Shown here: positions 35,331 to 43,364 of the stretch, in pieces
Position numbering within the stretch: the first letter of the stretch is position 1
Layout of the letters: the number at the start of each line of letters is the position of its first letter
Source: an uncultured bacterium
GTDB taxonomy: Bacteria; Bacteroidota; Bacteroidia; Bacteroidales; Bacteroidaceae
Direction: 5' to 3'
NCBI GenBank assembly: GCA_905215555.1
Contig: CAJMQU010000005.1
Location: forward strand, 62,001-126,000
DNA: 64,000 nucleotides
Notes under the pieces: model-generated
The model's database searches: none
What the model saw: the letters and a program-made list of their open reading frames with translations, nothing else
Told to the model about the DNA's origin: nothing
Position numbers and translations under genes: made by a program

Positions 35331-36335
35331 CTATTTCTTTCCTTTAACTTTTTTGTTCAATATCTTTATATTATCCAAATAGGCTTGCTCTACGGGAGAA
35401 AGTGTACGGACATCAAACTGTCTATACTCCCTTTCCGCTTTTTCCATAGCTTGCTCATGACTGACGGTTCCACAACCATTCAAGAGTTGTTCTCCCGTAG
35501 AAGAGAGGATTGCGTCAAGATGCTGAATATAGTCTTTCATATACATAGCCCGATGCTTCATGGCTTGCACTTCGGCAAAATCGAAATATCCGGAAACTAA
35601 ATTATTCAGAACTTTCAATTCTTCTTCGCTTAAGTAATTCTTCGCTATTTTTGCATCGCGCAATGTAGGATGGTCTCCCTTGAAAGAGGTCAGTCCCATC
35701 ATGTGTTGGTCCGCATCCGCCCGTTCATAAATCACTTCGGCGGCAGTATGCCCATGAGCGGCAAAATGCAGTTTGTTTTGCACTATTTTGAAGAATTCGA
35801 TGGATACATCAGAATGTGGGTCATAATCAACCGCTGTAGCATAAATGTCAAGAACCTGCCGGTACATCACTTTTTCTGACGAACGAATGTCGCGTATGCG
35901 GTCGAGCAGCTCTTTCCAATAACCTCCTCCTCCCGTTTGTTTCAATCGTTCATCATCCATAGTGAAGCCCTTGATGATATATTCTTTAAGACGTGCCGTT
36001 GCCCATTGACGAAAATGAGTGGCCTGAATTGAATTTATTCGATATCCTAAAGATATTATCATATCAAGATTATAGTGAGGTATTTCTCTTTCAACCATGC
36101 GTGTTCCTTCTTGCCGAACTTGTCGGATTTTCCGACAGGTTGCTTCTTCTACAAGTTCACTATCTTCATAAATGTGCTTAATATGTTCTACCACATTTGT
36201 TCGAGACGTTTGGTAAAGGTCGCTCATTTGTTGTTGGGTTAACCATACGGTGTCTTCGTCCATCCGCACTTCTATGTGTGTCTGCCCGTCCTCACTCTGA
36301 TAAATAATGATATTGCTCTTTTCCTTTTCTTCCAT
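35331..36335 (-). CDS. rhuM: RhuM family protein
   Basis: A 334-residue protein matching the RhuM (virulence-associated) family: IIYQSEDGQTHIEVRMDEDT, VWLTQQQMSDLYQTSRTNV, HIKHIYEDSEL, YNLDMIISLGYRINSIQATH, FRQWATARLKEYIIKGF and the Fic-like C-terminal ISIEFFKIVQNKLHFAAHGHTAAE. Such proteins are widespread in accessory regions and are often found near restriction or toxin genes; their biochemical activity is not established. No signal peptide. A TAATTTTG -7 element lies upstream (minus strand, 36376-36383). It stands alone here, with no obvious partner. Confidence 0.85.
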   Translation of the reverse strand: MEEKEKSNIIIYQSEDGQTHIEVRMDEDTVWLTQQQMSDLYQTSRTNVVEHIKHIYEDSELVEEATCRKIRQVRQEGTRMVEREIPHYNLDMIISLGYRINSIQATHFRQWATARLKEYIIKGFTMDDERLKQTGGGGYWKELLDRIRDIRSSEKVMYRQVLDIYATAVDYDPHSDVSIEFFKIVQNKLHFAAHGHTAAEVIYERADADQHMMGLTSFKGDHPTLRDAKIAKNYLSEEELKVLNNLVSGYFDFAEVQAMKHRAMYMKDYIQHLDAILSSTGEQLLNGCGTVSHEQAMEKAEREYRQFDVRTLSPVEQAYLDNIKILNKKVKGKK

Positions 36336-36530
36336 TTTATTGATTTCCTACAATTCATTATCAATTATATACGTACAAAATTAACAATTTATTCCCATAT
36401 TTATTGCCGGTTTAGGAAATATAACTCCCAAATAGATGAAAAAACATCTGTTCGGGCAACAATTAGAGGCAAACGCAAGATTTACATCCGTATTTTTTAC
36501 CATCTCACCTCATGTCTGCCCTCCTTCCCA

Positions 36531-36563
36531 TACCCCCTCCAGAACACCTTCTGAGAGGGGGTA
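36531..36563. terminator. GC-rich stem-loop, terminator-like
   Basis: TACCCCCTC (36531-36539) pairs perfectly with GAGGGGGTA (36555-36563), and the inner CAGAA/TTCTG adds five pairs with a four-base loop. It lies beyond the end of the 36758-37741 gene. No long T run is present on either side, so termination is uncertain. Confidence 0.55.
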
Positions 36564-36587
36564 CAATGAGTCAGGAACAGAAAGGCA

Positions 36588-36648
36588 TTCAGTCCCTGAG
36601 TGAAAGGCTTTCAGTCCCTGACTGAATCACGTTCATTCAGCGAGTGAA
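36588..36648. repeat. Three iterated TTCAGTCCCTGA-type palindromes
   Basis: Unit 1 TTCAGTCCCTGAGTGAA (36588-36604), unit 2 TTCAGTCCCTGACTGAA (36610-36626, arms TTCAGT/ACTGAA), and a shorter unit TTCAGCGAGTGAA (36636-36648). The units are spaced 22 and about 26 bases apart, two helical turns. The remaining bases of the 36336-36757 gap show no gene. These could be a small repeat family or an operator array. Confidence 0.75.
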
Positions 36649-36757
36649 ACGAAAGCCCTCCGCAAGGCAACGTTTTTCGGGGAATATCCGTAAAGAAAAA
36701 GAACCGATAAGATATTAACTTAAAGTACGAAATAAACGCATCGTAATACAGCAGGTA

Positions 36758-37741
36758 TCAGCATCTCCCAATAACCGCATCCACCGTCTCCCCCTCCTTG
36801 AACAACGTCTCATCCTCCTGCACCAGCCTCTTTTTCAACCGGAACTTCTGTTGCGAAACCGAAGCGGGCGACACCGCAATAAGCGTAGCCACCTGCGCAT
36901 TCGTAAAACGCAGGCGCATCAGCAAGCAAAGCTGCAAGTCGGCAGGGGTCAATAGCGGGAAACGCCCGGTGAGCCGACGGGTGAAACCATCGTACACACG
37001 GTCGGCGAGCAGGAACAGGTGCTCCCAGTCTTTATCGGAAAGAAACTTGGGTTGGCGGCGCAGGCGTTCCACCACATCGTCACGGTCTATCAATGTGGAG
37101 GTAAGAGCCTGTACTTGCTTATCAAGCAGACTGATGCGCTCATTCCGTTCCTTCAGCAATTCCGCTTCGCGGGGCAAGGGGCGGTTTTCATAGTCCTTAA
37201 GACGGAGGCGGAGGGACTCGTTTTCATCACACAACAAGTTGCCGTGTACCATGAGATTGGTCAACGACCGGTGTACTTCCTCCCGTTCCTCATCCGTCAG
37301 CGACATTTCCTTCAGGCACTCCTGCAATTCATTTTTTTCAAGTTCGTTGTTGCGCAGACGCTGTTCATTCTCGCTCAGTTCAATAAGATAGCGGCGGTGC
37401 TTACGGTCGGTCGAAAACTTTATATCTCTTATGGAAAGCCATACGTTCAAGCCTATCATCAGTGCGGTGAACGCTTCCCAGAAGAATCGCTTCCGTTTGT
37501 CGGCAGGCACCAGGCGGACGAGCTTTCCATCGGAGAGTTCTTTTACCCGGTCATATTCCCGGTGCAGGTCCGCCAACAAACGTACAGTATGAGCACTGTC
37601 GGCCGCACCGGTATTCGCCAAAGAATCGGCACGGACAAGAGATTGTTCATAATTCAACAAGGTTGGACGGGCAGGGGCGGAACAGGCCGTCAGTCCCAGT
37701 AGAAAAACCAGGAGAAAGAATACATGCATAGGTTTCATCAT
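36758..37741 (-). CDS. Membrane-anchored regulator with lipoprotein signal, coiled coil and LuxR-like helix-turn-helix
   Basis: A 327-residue protein. The N-terminus has a lipobox-like LTAC (Cys about 20), a short outer part to about residue 85, one membrane span (about 90-108, FWEAFTALMIGLNVWLSI), a long coiled coil (about 120-235, rich in Glu, Arg and Leu), and a C-terminal region LLTPADLQLCLLMRLRFTNA followed by QVATLIAVSPASVSQQKFRL that reads as a helix-turn-helix. The build resembles the DUF6377 regulator at 7074-8789 in order but the sequence differs. It is divergent from the AAA ATPase/nuclease-like gene and may control it. I do not know a named family. Confidence 0.7.
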   Translation of the reverse strand: MMKPMHVFFLLVFLLGLTACSAPARPTLLNYEQSLVRADSLANTGAADSAHTVRLLADLHREYDRVKELSDGKLVRLVPADKRKRFFWEAFTALMIGLNVWLSIRDIKFSTDRKHRRYLIELSENEQRLRNNELEKNELQECLKEMSLTDEEREEVHRSLTNLMVHGNLLCDENESLRLRLKDYENRPLPREAELLKERNERISLLDKQVQALTSTLIDRDDVVERLRRQPKFLSDKDWEHLFLLADRVYDGFTRRLTGRFPLLTPADLQLCLLMRLRFTNAQVATLIAVSPASVSQQKFRLKKRLVQEDETLFKEGETVDAVIGRC

Positions 37742-37767
37742 CAGATGTGTTTACTTAATTCGGAGCG

Positions 37768-37775
37768 CAAAGATA
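37768..37775 (-). promoter_or_regulatory. -7 element for the membrane-anchored regulator gene
   Basis: The minus strand reads TATCTTTG, an exact TAnnTTTG match, 27 bases before the start codon. It faces away from the promoter at 37849-37880, so the two genes share a divergent control region. Confidence 0.5.
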
Positions 37776-37848
37776 GGGCATTCTCTCCACAATAAAGGTA
37801 CAAAACGGGAAAAAGGCGACAGACTGTCGGCAACTTTCCTCCCCTTTC

Positions 37849-37880
37849 TTTGTTCTTTCAACAAGAATGAACTACTTTTG
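37849..37880 (+). promoter_or_regulatory. Promoter of the AAA ATPase-like gene
   Basis: TTTG (37849-37852), a 20-base spacer and TACTTTTG (37873-37880), an exact Bacteroides -33/-7 pair. The start codon follows at 37946. Confidence 0.75.
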
Positions 37881-37945
37881 TGACACCCGCATGTCAACCA
37901 TCCGGTTTACTCCCGCAGGCGTGAACGAAAAAACAGAATTCAGTT

Positions 37946-39670
37946 ATGGAGAATGTGAAAAGAATACCTTATGGCGTTTCCAACTTCGTGGAAGTAGTGG
38001 AGCAAAACCAGTATTATGTGGACAAGACGATGTATCTGCCCCTGTTGGAACAGCAGCCCAGCAATCTTTTCTTTATCCGTCCGCGCCGCTTCGGGAAAAG
38101 CATTTTCCTGAGTATGCTGCGGGCGTATTACGACATTGCGCATAAAGAAAAGTTTGAAGCACGTTTCGGAAAATTGTGGATAGGACAGCACCCTACTCCC
38201 CTGCAGGGAACATTCCAAGTAGTTTTCCTCGACTTCTCACGCGCCAGTGGCGGAAGCGGTTCACTTGCTGAAAACTTCGACCGCTATTGTGGTATGGTGA
38301 TGGATCTTTTCGGCATGTCCTATGAAAGTTGGTATTTCCCCGGATTCGCCAAAGAGATGAAAGAGCAGCCCGATTTCGTCAGCAAGCTGAACTACCTCAA
38401 CCTTCATGCCGCAGAAACCGGCGCGCACCTTTACCTCATCATCGACGAATACGACAACTTCACCAACGTAGTCCTCAACGAGCAGGGGAATGATATTTAT
38501 CATGCCCTAACCCATGCCAGCGGATTCTATCGTGAGATATTCAAGAAATTCAAGGGTATGTTCGAGCGCATCTTCATGACCGGCGTCAGTCCCGTAACCC
38601 TGGACGACCTGACCAGCGGATTCAATATCGGATGGAACATCAGCACCGACTACCAGTTCAACATGGTGCTGGGTTTCAGCGAAACTGACGTGCGCGAGAT
38701 GTTCCTATATTATAAGGAGGCAGGACAACTGCCGGCCGACACCGACATCGATGCGATGATAGCGGAAATCAAGCCGTGGTATGACAACTACTGCTTCGCT
38801 AAAGAAAGCCTGACACGCGACCCGAAGATGTTCAACTGTGACATGGTGCTCTATTACTTGCGCAACTATATGAATCTGGGCAAATCTCCCGAAGAGATGA
38901 TAGACCCCAACACCCGCACGGACTACAACAAGATGAAGAAACTCATCCAACTGGACCGCCTGGACGGAGACCGAAAGGGAGTGCTGCGCCGCATCACCGA
39001 AGAAGGAGAAATCGTCACCAACCTGACAATCACTTTCCCGGCAGCCGAAATAGCCAATCCGGAGATATTCCCCAGCCTGCTGTTCTATTACGGCATGCTC
39101 ACCATCACCGCTACCCGCGGGCAGCGTGTAGTTCTCAGCATCCCCAACAACAACGTGCGCAAGCAATATTACGATTTCCTGCTGGAAGAGTATCAGGACA
39201 AACGATATATCAACCTGAACAACCTGACGGACTTATTTGACGGAATGGCTTATGACGGACATTGGCGCGAAACCTTTGAGTTCATTGCCCATGCTTACAA
39301 GGAAAACTCTTCCGTGCGCAGCATGATTGAGGGCGAACGCAATATCCAAGGCTTTTTCACCGCCTACCTCAGTACGAACGCCTATTATCTGACAGCCCCC
39401 GAGGTAGAATTGAACCATGGTTACTGCGATATGTTTCTGATGCCCGACCTGCTGCGCTACGACGTAAAGCACAGCTACATTCTGAAACTGAAATATCTTT
39501 CCTCGAAAGACTTTGAAGCCAAAGCCGAAGCGCAGTGGCAAGATGCCGTAGAGCAAATACACCGGTATGCAGAAGGCACGCGGGTGCGACAACTCATCAA
39601 GGACACACAGCTCCATTGCATCGTAATGCAGTTCCGGGGCTGGGAGCTGGCACGCCTGGAAGAAGTCTGA
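37946..39670 (+). CDS. AAA-ATPase-like protein with C-terminal PD-(D/E)XK domain
   Basis: A 574-residue cytoplasmic protein of the AAA-ATPase_like/PDDEXK_9 type that is present in many copies in Bacteroides. The start RIPYGVSNFVEVVEQNQYYV with DKTMYL, the Walker A-like RPRRFGKSIFLSML, LIIDEYDNFTN (Walker B) and the sensor region FMTGVSPVTLDDLTSGFNI are all present. The C-terminal nuclease-like domain has YCDMFLMP, supplying the Asp, but the expected E-x-K is KLK in YILKLKYLSSKDF (Lys514, Lys516), so the catalytic Glu is replaced. Function is unknown; roles in mobile-element or nucleic-acid quality control have been guessed for the family. Confidence 0.85.
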   Translation: MENVKRIPYGVSNFVEVVEQNQYYVDKTMYLPLLEQQPSNLFFIRPRRFGKSIFLSMLRAYYDIAHKEKFEARFGKLWIGQHPTPLQGTFQVVFLDFSRASGGSGSLAENFDRYCGMVMDLFGMSYESWYFPGFAKEMKEQPDFVSKLNYLNLHAAETGAHLYLIIDEYDNFTNVVLNEQGNDIYHALTHASGFYREIFKKFKGMFERIFMTGVSPVTLDDLTSGFNIGWNISTDYQFNMVLGFSETDVREMFLYYKEAGQLPADTDIDAMIAEIKPWYDNYCFAKESLTRDPKMFNCDMVLYYLRNYMNLGKSPEEMIDPNTRTDYNKMKKLIQLDRLDGDRKGVLRRITEEGEIVTNLTITFPAAEIANPEIFPSLLFYYGMLTITATRGQRVVLSIPNNNVRKQYYDFLLEEYQDKRYINLNNLTDLFDGMAYDGHWRETFEFIAHAYKENSSVRSMIEGERNIQGFFTAYLSTNAYYLTAPEVELNHGYCDMFLMPDLLRYDVKHSYILKLKYLSSKDFEAKAEAQWQDAVEQIHRYAEGTRVRQLIKDTQLHCIVMQFRGWELARLEEV

Positions 39671-39833
39671 ACTATGGAATAGCGCCGGCAGCTCCCTGCT
39701 TCCACCTAAATTCATGATATACGCCCTGCACTTGCAACAATATCGCAAGCTTTTGAGACAGAACTAATAAAGTTCCGTCTCCCGAAGGGCTATTTTTGTA
39801 TACCGTATATATACAAACTAAAACCATCGTATC

Positions 39834-40915
39834 ATGAAGAACCTCACCTATCTTGGATTATTATCCGTCCCTTTCTGCCTGGGACAACACGCCAATGCGC
39901 AGACAGCAACTCCCCACCCCAAGGCACAGCCGCAACAGAAACCGAACATAATCTTCATTCTTGCCGACGACATGAGCTATGGAGACGTCTCGGCCTTCAA
40001 CAAAGAATCACGCATACAGACCCGCCATATAGACCAAATGGCAGCCAACGGAGTGATGTTCACCGATGCACACTCATGTTCCGCCGTCAGTACGCCCACC
40101 CGTTACGGCATCCTCACGGGACGCTACAACTGGCGTTCCAGCCTCAAAAGCGGTGTGCTATACGGCTATTCACGCCCTATCATCCCAACCACCCGCAGCA
40201 CAATGGCCTCCATGCTGAAAGCCAACGGATATGCCACCGCCTGCATCGGCAAATGGCATTTAGGCTGGAACTGGGGTACAAAGCCGGGACACGAAAAGCC
40301 CGATGCCAACGCCCTCACCGATGAAGACGTGGATTACTCCAAGCCCATTGCAAACGGACCTGCCGACTTAGGATTCGATTATTTCTACGGTTTCTGCGGT
40401 TCGCTGGACATGACACCTTATGTGTAGTATATAGAGAACCGCCAGCCCACCACCACGCAAATAGGAACTGTACCGGCCGGAAAGAACCCCGGTTTCTGGC
40501 GGGCGGGAGCCATAGGCAATGATTTCAGCCATCAGGACTGTCTGCCCAACCTGACCGCCCGTGCAGTAGACTACATCAACCGGCACGCGCATTCCGAACG
40601 CCCGTTCTTCCTCTATCTGCCTCTCCCCGCCCCCCACTCTCCCATATTGCCCTCCGAATCATTCAAAGGCAAAACCGGACTGGGAGATTACGGTGACTTC
40701 GCCCTGATGGTGGACGACGTGGTGGGACAAGTGCGTGAAGCGTTGCAACGCAATGGCATAGATTCCAACACCCTATTAGTATTCACCACGGACAACGGTT
40801 GCTCACCCGCCGCAGGCATCCCCGACATGGCCGCCAAAGGACACCGGGCCGGACACAGCCCGATGATGCCGTCAACCAATGGGAGCAGATCAAGGGAATC
40901 ATGCAGGATGACTGA
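39834..40915 (+). pseudogene. Sulfatase (S1 family) pseudogene
   Basis: The frame starts with a signal peptide (ending ANAQT) and the sulfatase opening NIIFILADDMSYGDVSAFN, and contains CSAVSTPTRYGILTGRYNW, with Ser instead of the common Cys at the formylglycine position. A TAG at 40425-40427 interrupts it after SLDMTPYV. The same frame continues with YIENRQP, FFLYLPLPAPHSPILPSES and TLLVFTTDNGCSP up to about 40860. The last coherent piece, DDAVNQWEQIKGIMQDD plus stop (40862-40915), is in another frame and looks like a sulfatase C-terminus, so a large part of the gene is deleted. A TATTTTTG -7 element remains at 39791-39798. Confidence 0.85.
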
Positions 40916-40998
40916 CCGGACAAGTGCCAAGAACAGGGAACTTCAACGATTGGCTCGTATTAAAACTAAAGAAGAAATAAAAAAAATATCATTTTTTG

Positions 40999-41028
40999 TT
41001 TGGATATAAAAGAAATGTATTACTTTTG
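40999..41028 (+). promoter_or_regulatory. Promoter of the aromatic amino acid operon
   Basis: TTTG (40999-41002), an 18-base spacer and TACTTTTG (41021-41028). A second TTTG at 40995-40998 gives a 22-base spacer. The leader peptide start lies 34 bases after the -7 box. Confidence 0.7.
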
Positions 41029-41061
41029 CCACGAATTAAGAATCAAAAAGAAAACGAAAGT

Positions 41062-41148
41062 ATGAATTTGTTTACTTATGCATATTACTTCTTTTTTTAC
41101 TTTTACTTTAGCCAGAAAGTAGAGCGGGAGTTTGTATGTATCAAGTGA
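41062..41148 (+). CDS. Phe/Tyr-rich leader peptide of the aromatic amino acid operon
   Basis: A 28-codon frame, ATG to TGA, between the operon promoter and a strong terminator. The peptide begins MNLFTYAYYFFFYFYFSQ; eleven of residues 4-16 are Phe or Tyr (seven Phe and five Tyr in all). The operon downstream makes both Phe and Tyr. This is the layout of a classical attenuation leader: scarcity of charged tRNA-Phe or tRNA-Tyr stalls the ribosome in the aromatic run. Codons 21-23 (GAG CGG GAG) contain the eight bases GAGCGGGA (41122-41129) that are complementary to the 5' arm of the terminator (TCCCGCTC, 41195-41202). A short hairpin TACTTT/AAAGTA (41104-41120) also overlaps the peptide's end. 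Not a normal enzyme; no database check was possible. Confidence 0.85.
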   Translation: MNLFTYAYYFFFYFYFSQKVEREFVCIK

Positions 41149-41192
41149 CAGTGATGCTTAAGGACTGAATAGAGAAACAAGTAAATATACAG

Positions 41193-41228
41193 AATCCCGC
41201 TCCATCGTATGGAAGCGGGATTTTTTTT
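41193..41228 (+). terminator. Attenuator terminator upstream of pheA
   Basis: Arms 41193-41205 (AATCCCGCTCCAT) and 41209-41222 (ATGGAAGCGGGATT) form 13 pairs with one bulged A and a CGT loop, followed by T to 41228. It lies 27 bases before the pheA start, so termination here would silence the whole operon. Its 5' arm can pair instead with 41122-41129 inside the leader peptide frame. Confidence 0.88.
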
Positions 41229-41254
41229 ATAGCATAACCAAGAAAATAAAAATA

Positions 41255-42103
41255 ATGAAAAAGGTAGCCATTCAAGGAACATTAGGCTCGTATCACGACA
41301 TCGCCGCACACAAGTACTTCGAAGGAGAAGAAATAGAGTTAATCTGTTGCGCCACCTTTGAGGACGTGTTTGCAGCCGTGAAACGGGATAGCCAGACCAT
41401 AGGCATGTTGGCGATAGAAAACACCATTGCAGGCAGCTTGCTGCACAACAACGAGTTGCTGCGCCAAAGCGGAACACAAATCATCGGAGAGTACAAGCTG
41501 CGCATCTCCCACAGCTTTGTCTGTCTGCCCGAAGAGGACTGGGATGACATCACGGAAGTCAACTCCCACCCCATCGCCCTGATGCAGTGCCGCGAATTCC
41601 TCGCCCAACACCCGAAGATGAAAGTCGTGGAAGGCGAAGACACCGCCCTCAGCGCCGAAACCATCAAACGGGAGAACCTGAAAGGTCATGCCGCCATCTG
41701 TTCCAAAGCGGCAGCCGAACGTTACGGCATGAAAGTGTTGCAGGAAGGCATCGAGACGAACAAACATAACTTCACCCGTTTTCTGGTTGTTGCCGACCCG
41801 TGGCAAGTGGATGAAATACGGCGCCATCCCCATCCCGAAACCAACAAGGCAAGCATGGTGTTCACGCTGCCCCACACGGAGGGAAGCCTCTCGCAAGTAC
41901 TCTCCATCCTCTCGTTCTACAGCATCAACCTGACCAAGATTCAGTCGCTGCCCATCATCGGACGGGAATGGGAATATCAATTTTATGTAGACGTAGTCTT
42001 CGACAATGTACTGAGATATAAACAATCCATCGCGGCCATCACACCGCTAACCAAAGAACTTAAAATATTAGGCGAATATGCAGACGGTAAATCAAACATC
42101 TAA
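41255..42103 (+). CDS. pheA: Prephenate dehydratase with ACT domain
   Basis: A 282-residue cytoplasmic enzyme that converts prephenate to phenylpyruvate, the committed step to phenylalanine. The dehydratase domain begins KVAIQGTLGSYHDIAAHKYF; AIENTIAGSLLHNNELL and the catalytic motif NFTRFLVVA are present. The ACT domain (from about residue 200) has GSLSQVLSILSFYSINLTKI followed by QSLPI, the Phe-binding region that gives feedback inhibition. No chorismate mutase domain is fused here; that activity is on the DAHP synthase gene. First structural gene after the attenuator; overlaps the next gene by 26 bases. Confidence 0.94.
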   Translation: MKKVAIQGTLGSYHDIAAHKYFEGEEIELICCATFEDVFAAVKRDSQTIGMLAIENTIAGSLLHNNELLRQSGTQIIGEYKLRISHSFVCLPEEDWDDITEVNSHPIALMQCREFLAQHPKMKVVEGEDTALSAETIKRENLKGHAAICSKAAAERYGMKVLQEGIETNKHNFTRFLVVADPWQVDEIRRHPHPETNKASMVFTLPHTEGSLSQVLSILSFYSINLTKIQSLPIIGREWEYQFYVDVVFDNVLRYKQSIAAITPLTKELKILGEYADGKSNI

Positions 42104-43259
42104 AATAAAGCCCGCCGACCGACTGGCCAGCGTGAGCGAATACTACTTCTCAAAGAAGTTGAAAGAAGTGGCGCAAATGAACGCCGAAGGTAAAGACGTT
42201 ATCAGCCTGGGCATCGGCAGCCCCGATATGCCGCCCTCGCAAGCCACCATACAGACGCTTTGCCGGGAATCGCAGAACCCCGACGGACACGGCTACATGC
42301 CTTACGTCGGCATCCCCGAACTCCGCCGCAGCTTTGCCGAATGGTACAAGAGATGGTATGGCGTAGAGCTGAACCCGAATACAGAAATACAGCCGCTCAT
42401 CGGTTCCAAAGAAGGTATCTTGCACGTCACGCTGGCATTCGTCAATCCGGGCGACCAAGTGTTGGTCCCCAATCCGGGCTACCCCACTTACACATCACTG
42501 AGCAAGATACTCGGTGCAGAGGTCATCAACTACAACCTAAAAGAGGAAAACTGCTGGATGCCCGACTTCGACGAGTTGGAAAAGATGGATATGAGCCGCG
42601 TAAAACTGATGTGGACGAACTATCCGAACATGCCCACCGGCGCAAATGCCACCCCTGAGCTTTACGCAAGGCTGGTGGATTTCGCCCGCCGCAAAGACAT
42701 CGTCATCGTGAACGATAATCCGTACAGCTTTATTCTGAACGACCAGCCTCTCAGCATCCTCAGCGTGCCGGGTGCCAAAGATTGCTGCATTGAGTTCAAC
42801 TCCATGAGCAAGAGTCACAACATGCCGGGCTGGCGTATCGGTATGCTGGCAAGCAATGCCGACTTCGTGCAGTGGATACTGAAAGTGAAGAGCAACATCG
42901 ACAGCGGTATGTTCCGTGCCATGCAACTGGCCGCGGCCACGGCACTGGAAGCCGAACAGGACTGGTATGATGGCAACAACACGAACTATCGCAACCGCCG
43001 CCACCTGGCCGGCGAAATCATGAAAACGCTGGGATGTACGTATGACGAAAAACAAGTAGGCATGTTCCTGTGGGGAAAAATCCCCGATACCTGCACCGAT
43101 GTGGAGGAGCTGACCGAACGGGTATTGCACAATGCACGCGTGTTCATCACTCCCGGATTCATCTTCGGAAGCAACGGGAAACGATATATCCGCATCTCGC
43201 TTTGCTGCAAGGACCACAAACTGGAAGAGGCCCTGAAGCGCATCAGAGAAATGAAGTGA
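42078..43259 (+). CDS. Class I/II pyridoxal-phosphate aminotransferase
   Basis: A 393-residue cytoplasmic aminotransferase. PLP-fold signatures include SLGIGSPDMPPSQ, YVGIPELRRSFAEWY, NPGYPTYTSL, WTNYPNMPTGANA, VNDNPYSFI and the PLP-lysine region EFNSMSKSHNMPGWRIGML, with the Schiff-base Lys in SMSKSHN. Its closest look is to LL-diaminopimelate/aspartate-type aminotransferases, but its place between pheA and the DAHP synthase gene suggests it converts phenylpyruvate or hydroxyphenylpyruvate (or prephenate) to the amino acid. It starts inside pheA, so the two are translationally linked. Confidence 0.88.
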   Translation: MQTVNQTSKIKPADRLASVSEYYFSKKLKEVAQMNAEGKDVISLGIGSPDMPPSQATIQTLCRESQNPDGHGYMPYVGIPELRRSFAEWYKRWYGVELNPNTEIQPLIGSKEGILHVTLAFVNPGDQVLVPNPGYPTYTSLSKILGAEVINYNLKEENCWMPDFDELEKMDMSRVKLMWTNYPNMPTGANATPELYARLVDFARRKDIVIVNDNPYSFILNDQPLSILSVPGAKDCCIEFNSMSKSHNMPGWRIGMLASNADFVQWILKVKSNIDSGMFRAMQLAAATALEAEQDWYDGNNTNYRNRRHLAGEIMKTLGCTYDEKQVGMFLWGKIPDTCTDVEELTERVLHNARVFITPGFIFGSNGKRYIRISLCCKDHKLEEALKRIREMK

Positions 43260-43364
43260 AATCAACTTTCGCAAGCTCAAGTTTCTTTGCTGACCAGGAG
43301 ACCAGAGACAAGCTGGACACTTGCGAAATATACCAACAAGAATATAATTAAACAAATAACGAAT

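Noticed and set aside
36276..36554. 92-codon plus-strand frame in the rhuM upstream gap as an integrase N-terminus
   Set aside because: The weak resemblance (VRATIRGKRKIYIRIFY) is not enough and the frame starts inside rhuM and ends in a stem-loop.
37867..38145. 92-codon plus-strand frame overlapping the start of the ATPase-like gene
   Set aside because: Its own sequence lacks similarity and it overlaps a conserved domain in another frame; its start lies on the promoter -7 box.
40425..40427. TAG inside the sulfatase frame as programmed read-through or a recoded residue
   Set aside because: The gene also has a large internal deletion and its C-terminal scrap is out of frame, so simple decay explains it better.
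41339..42025. 228-codon minus-strand frame across pheA
   Set aside because: Antisense to a clear enzyme gene, with no family match.
42537..43355. Long open frame (272 codons) on the minus strand across the aminotransferase gene
   Set aside because: It is antisense to a well-conserved gene, has no recognisable domain and mirrors that gene's codon pattern.
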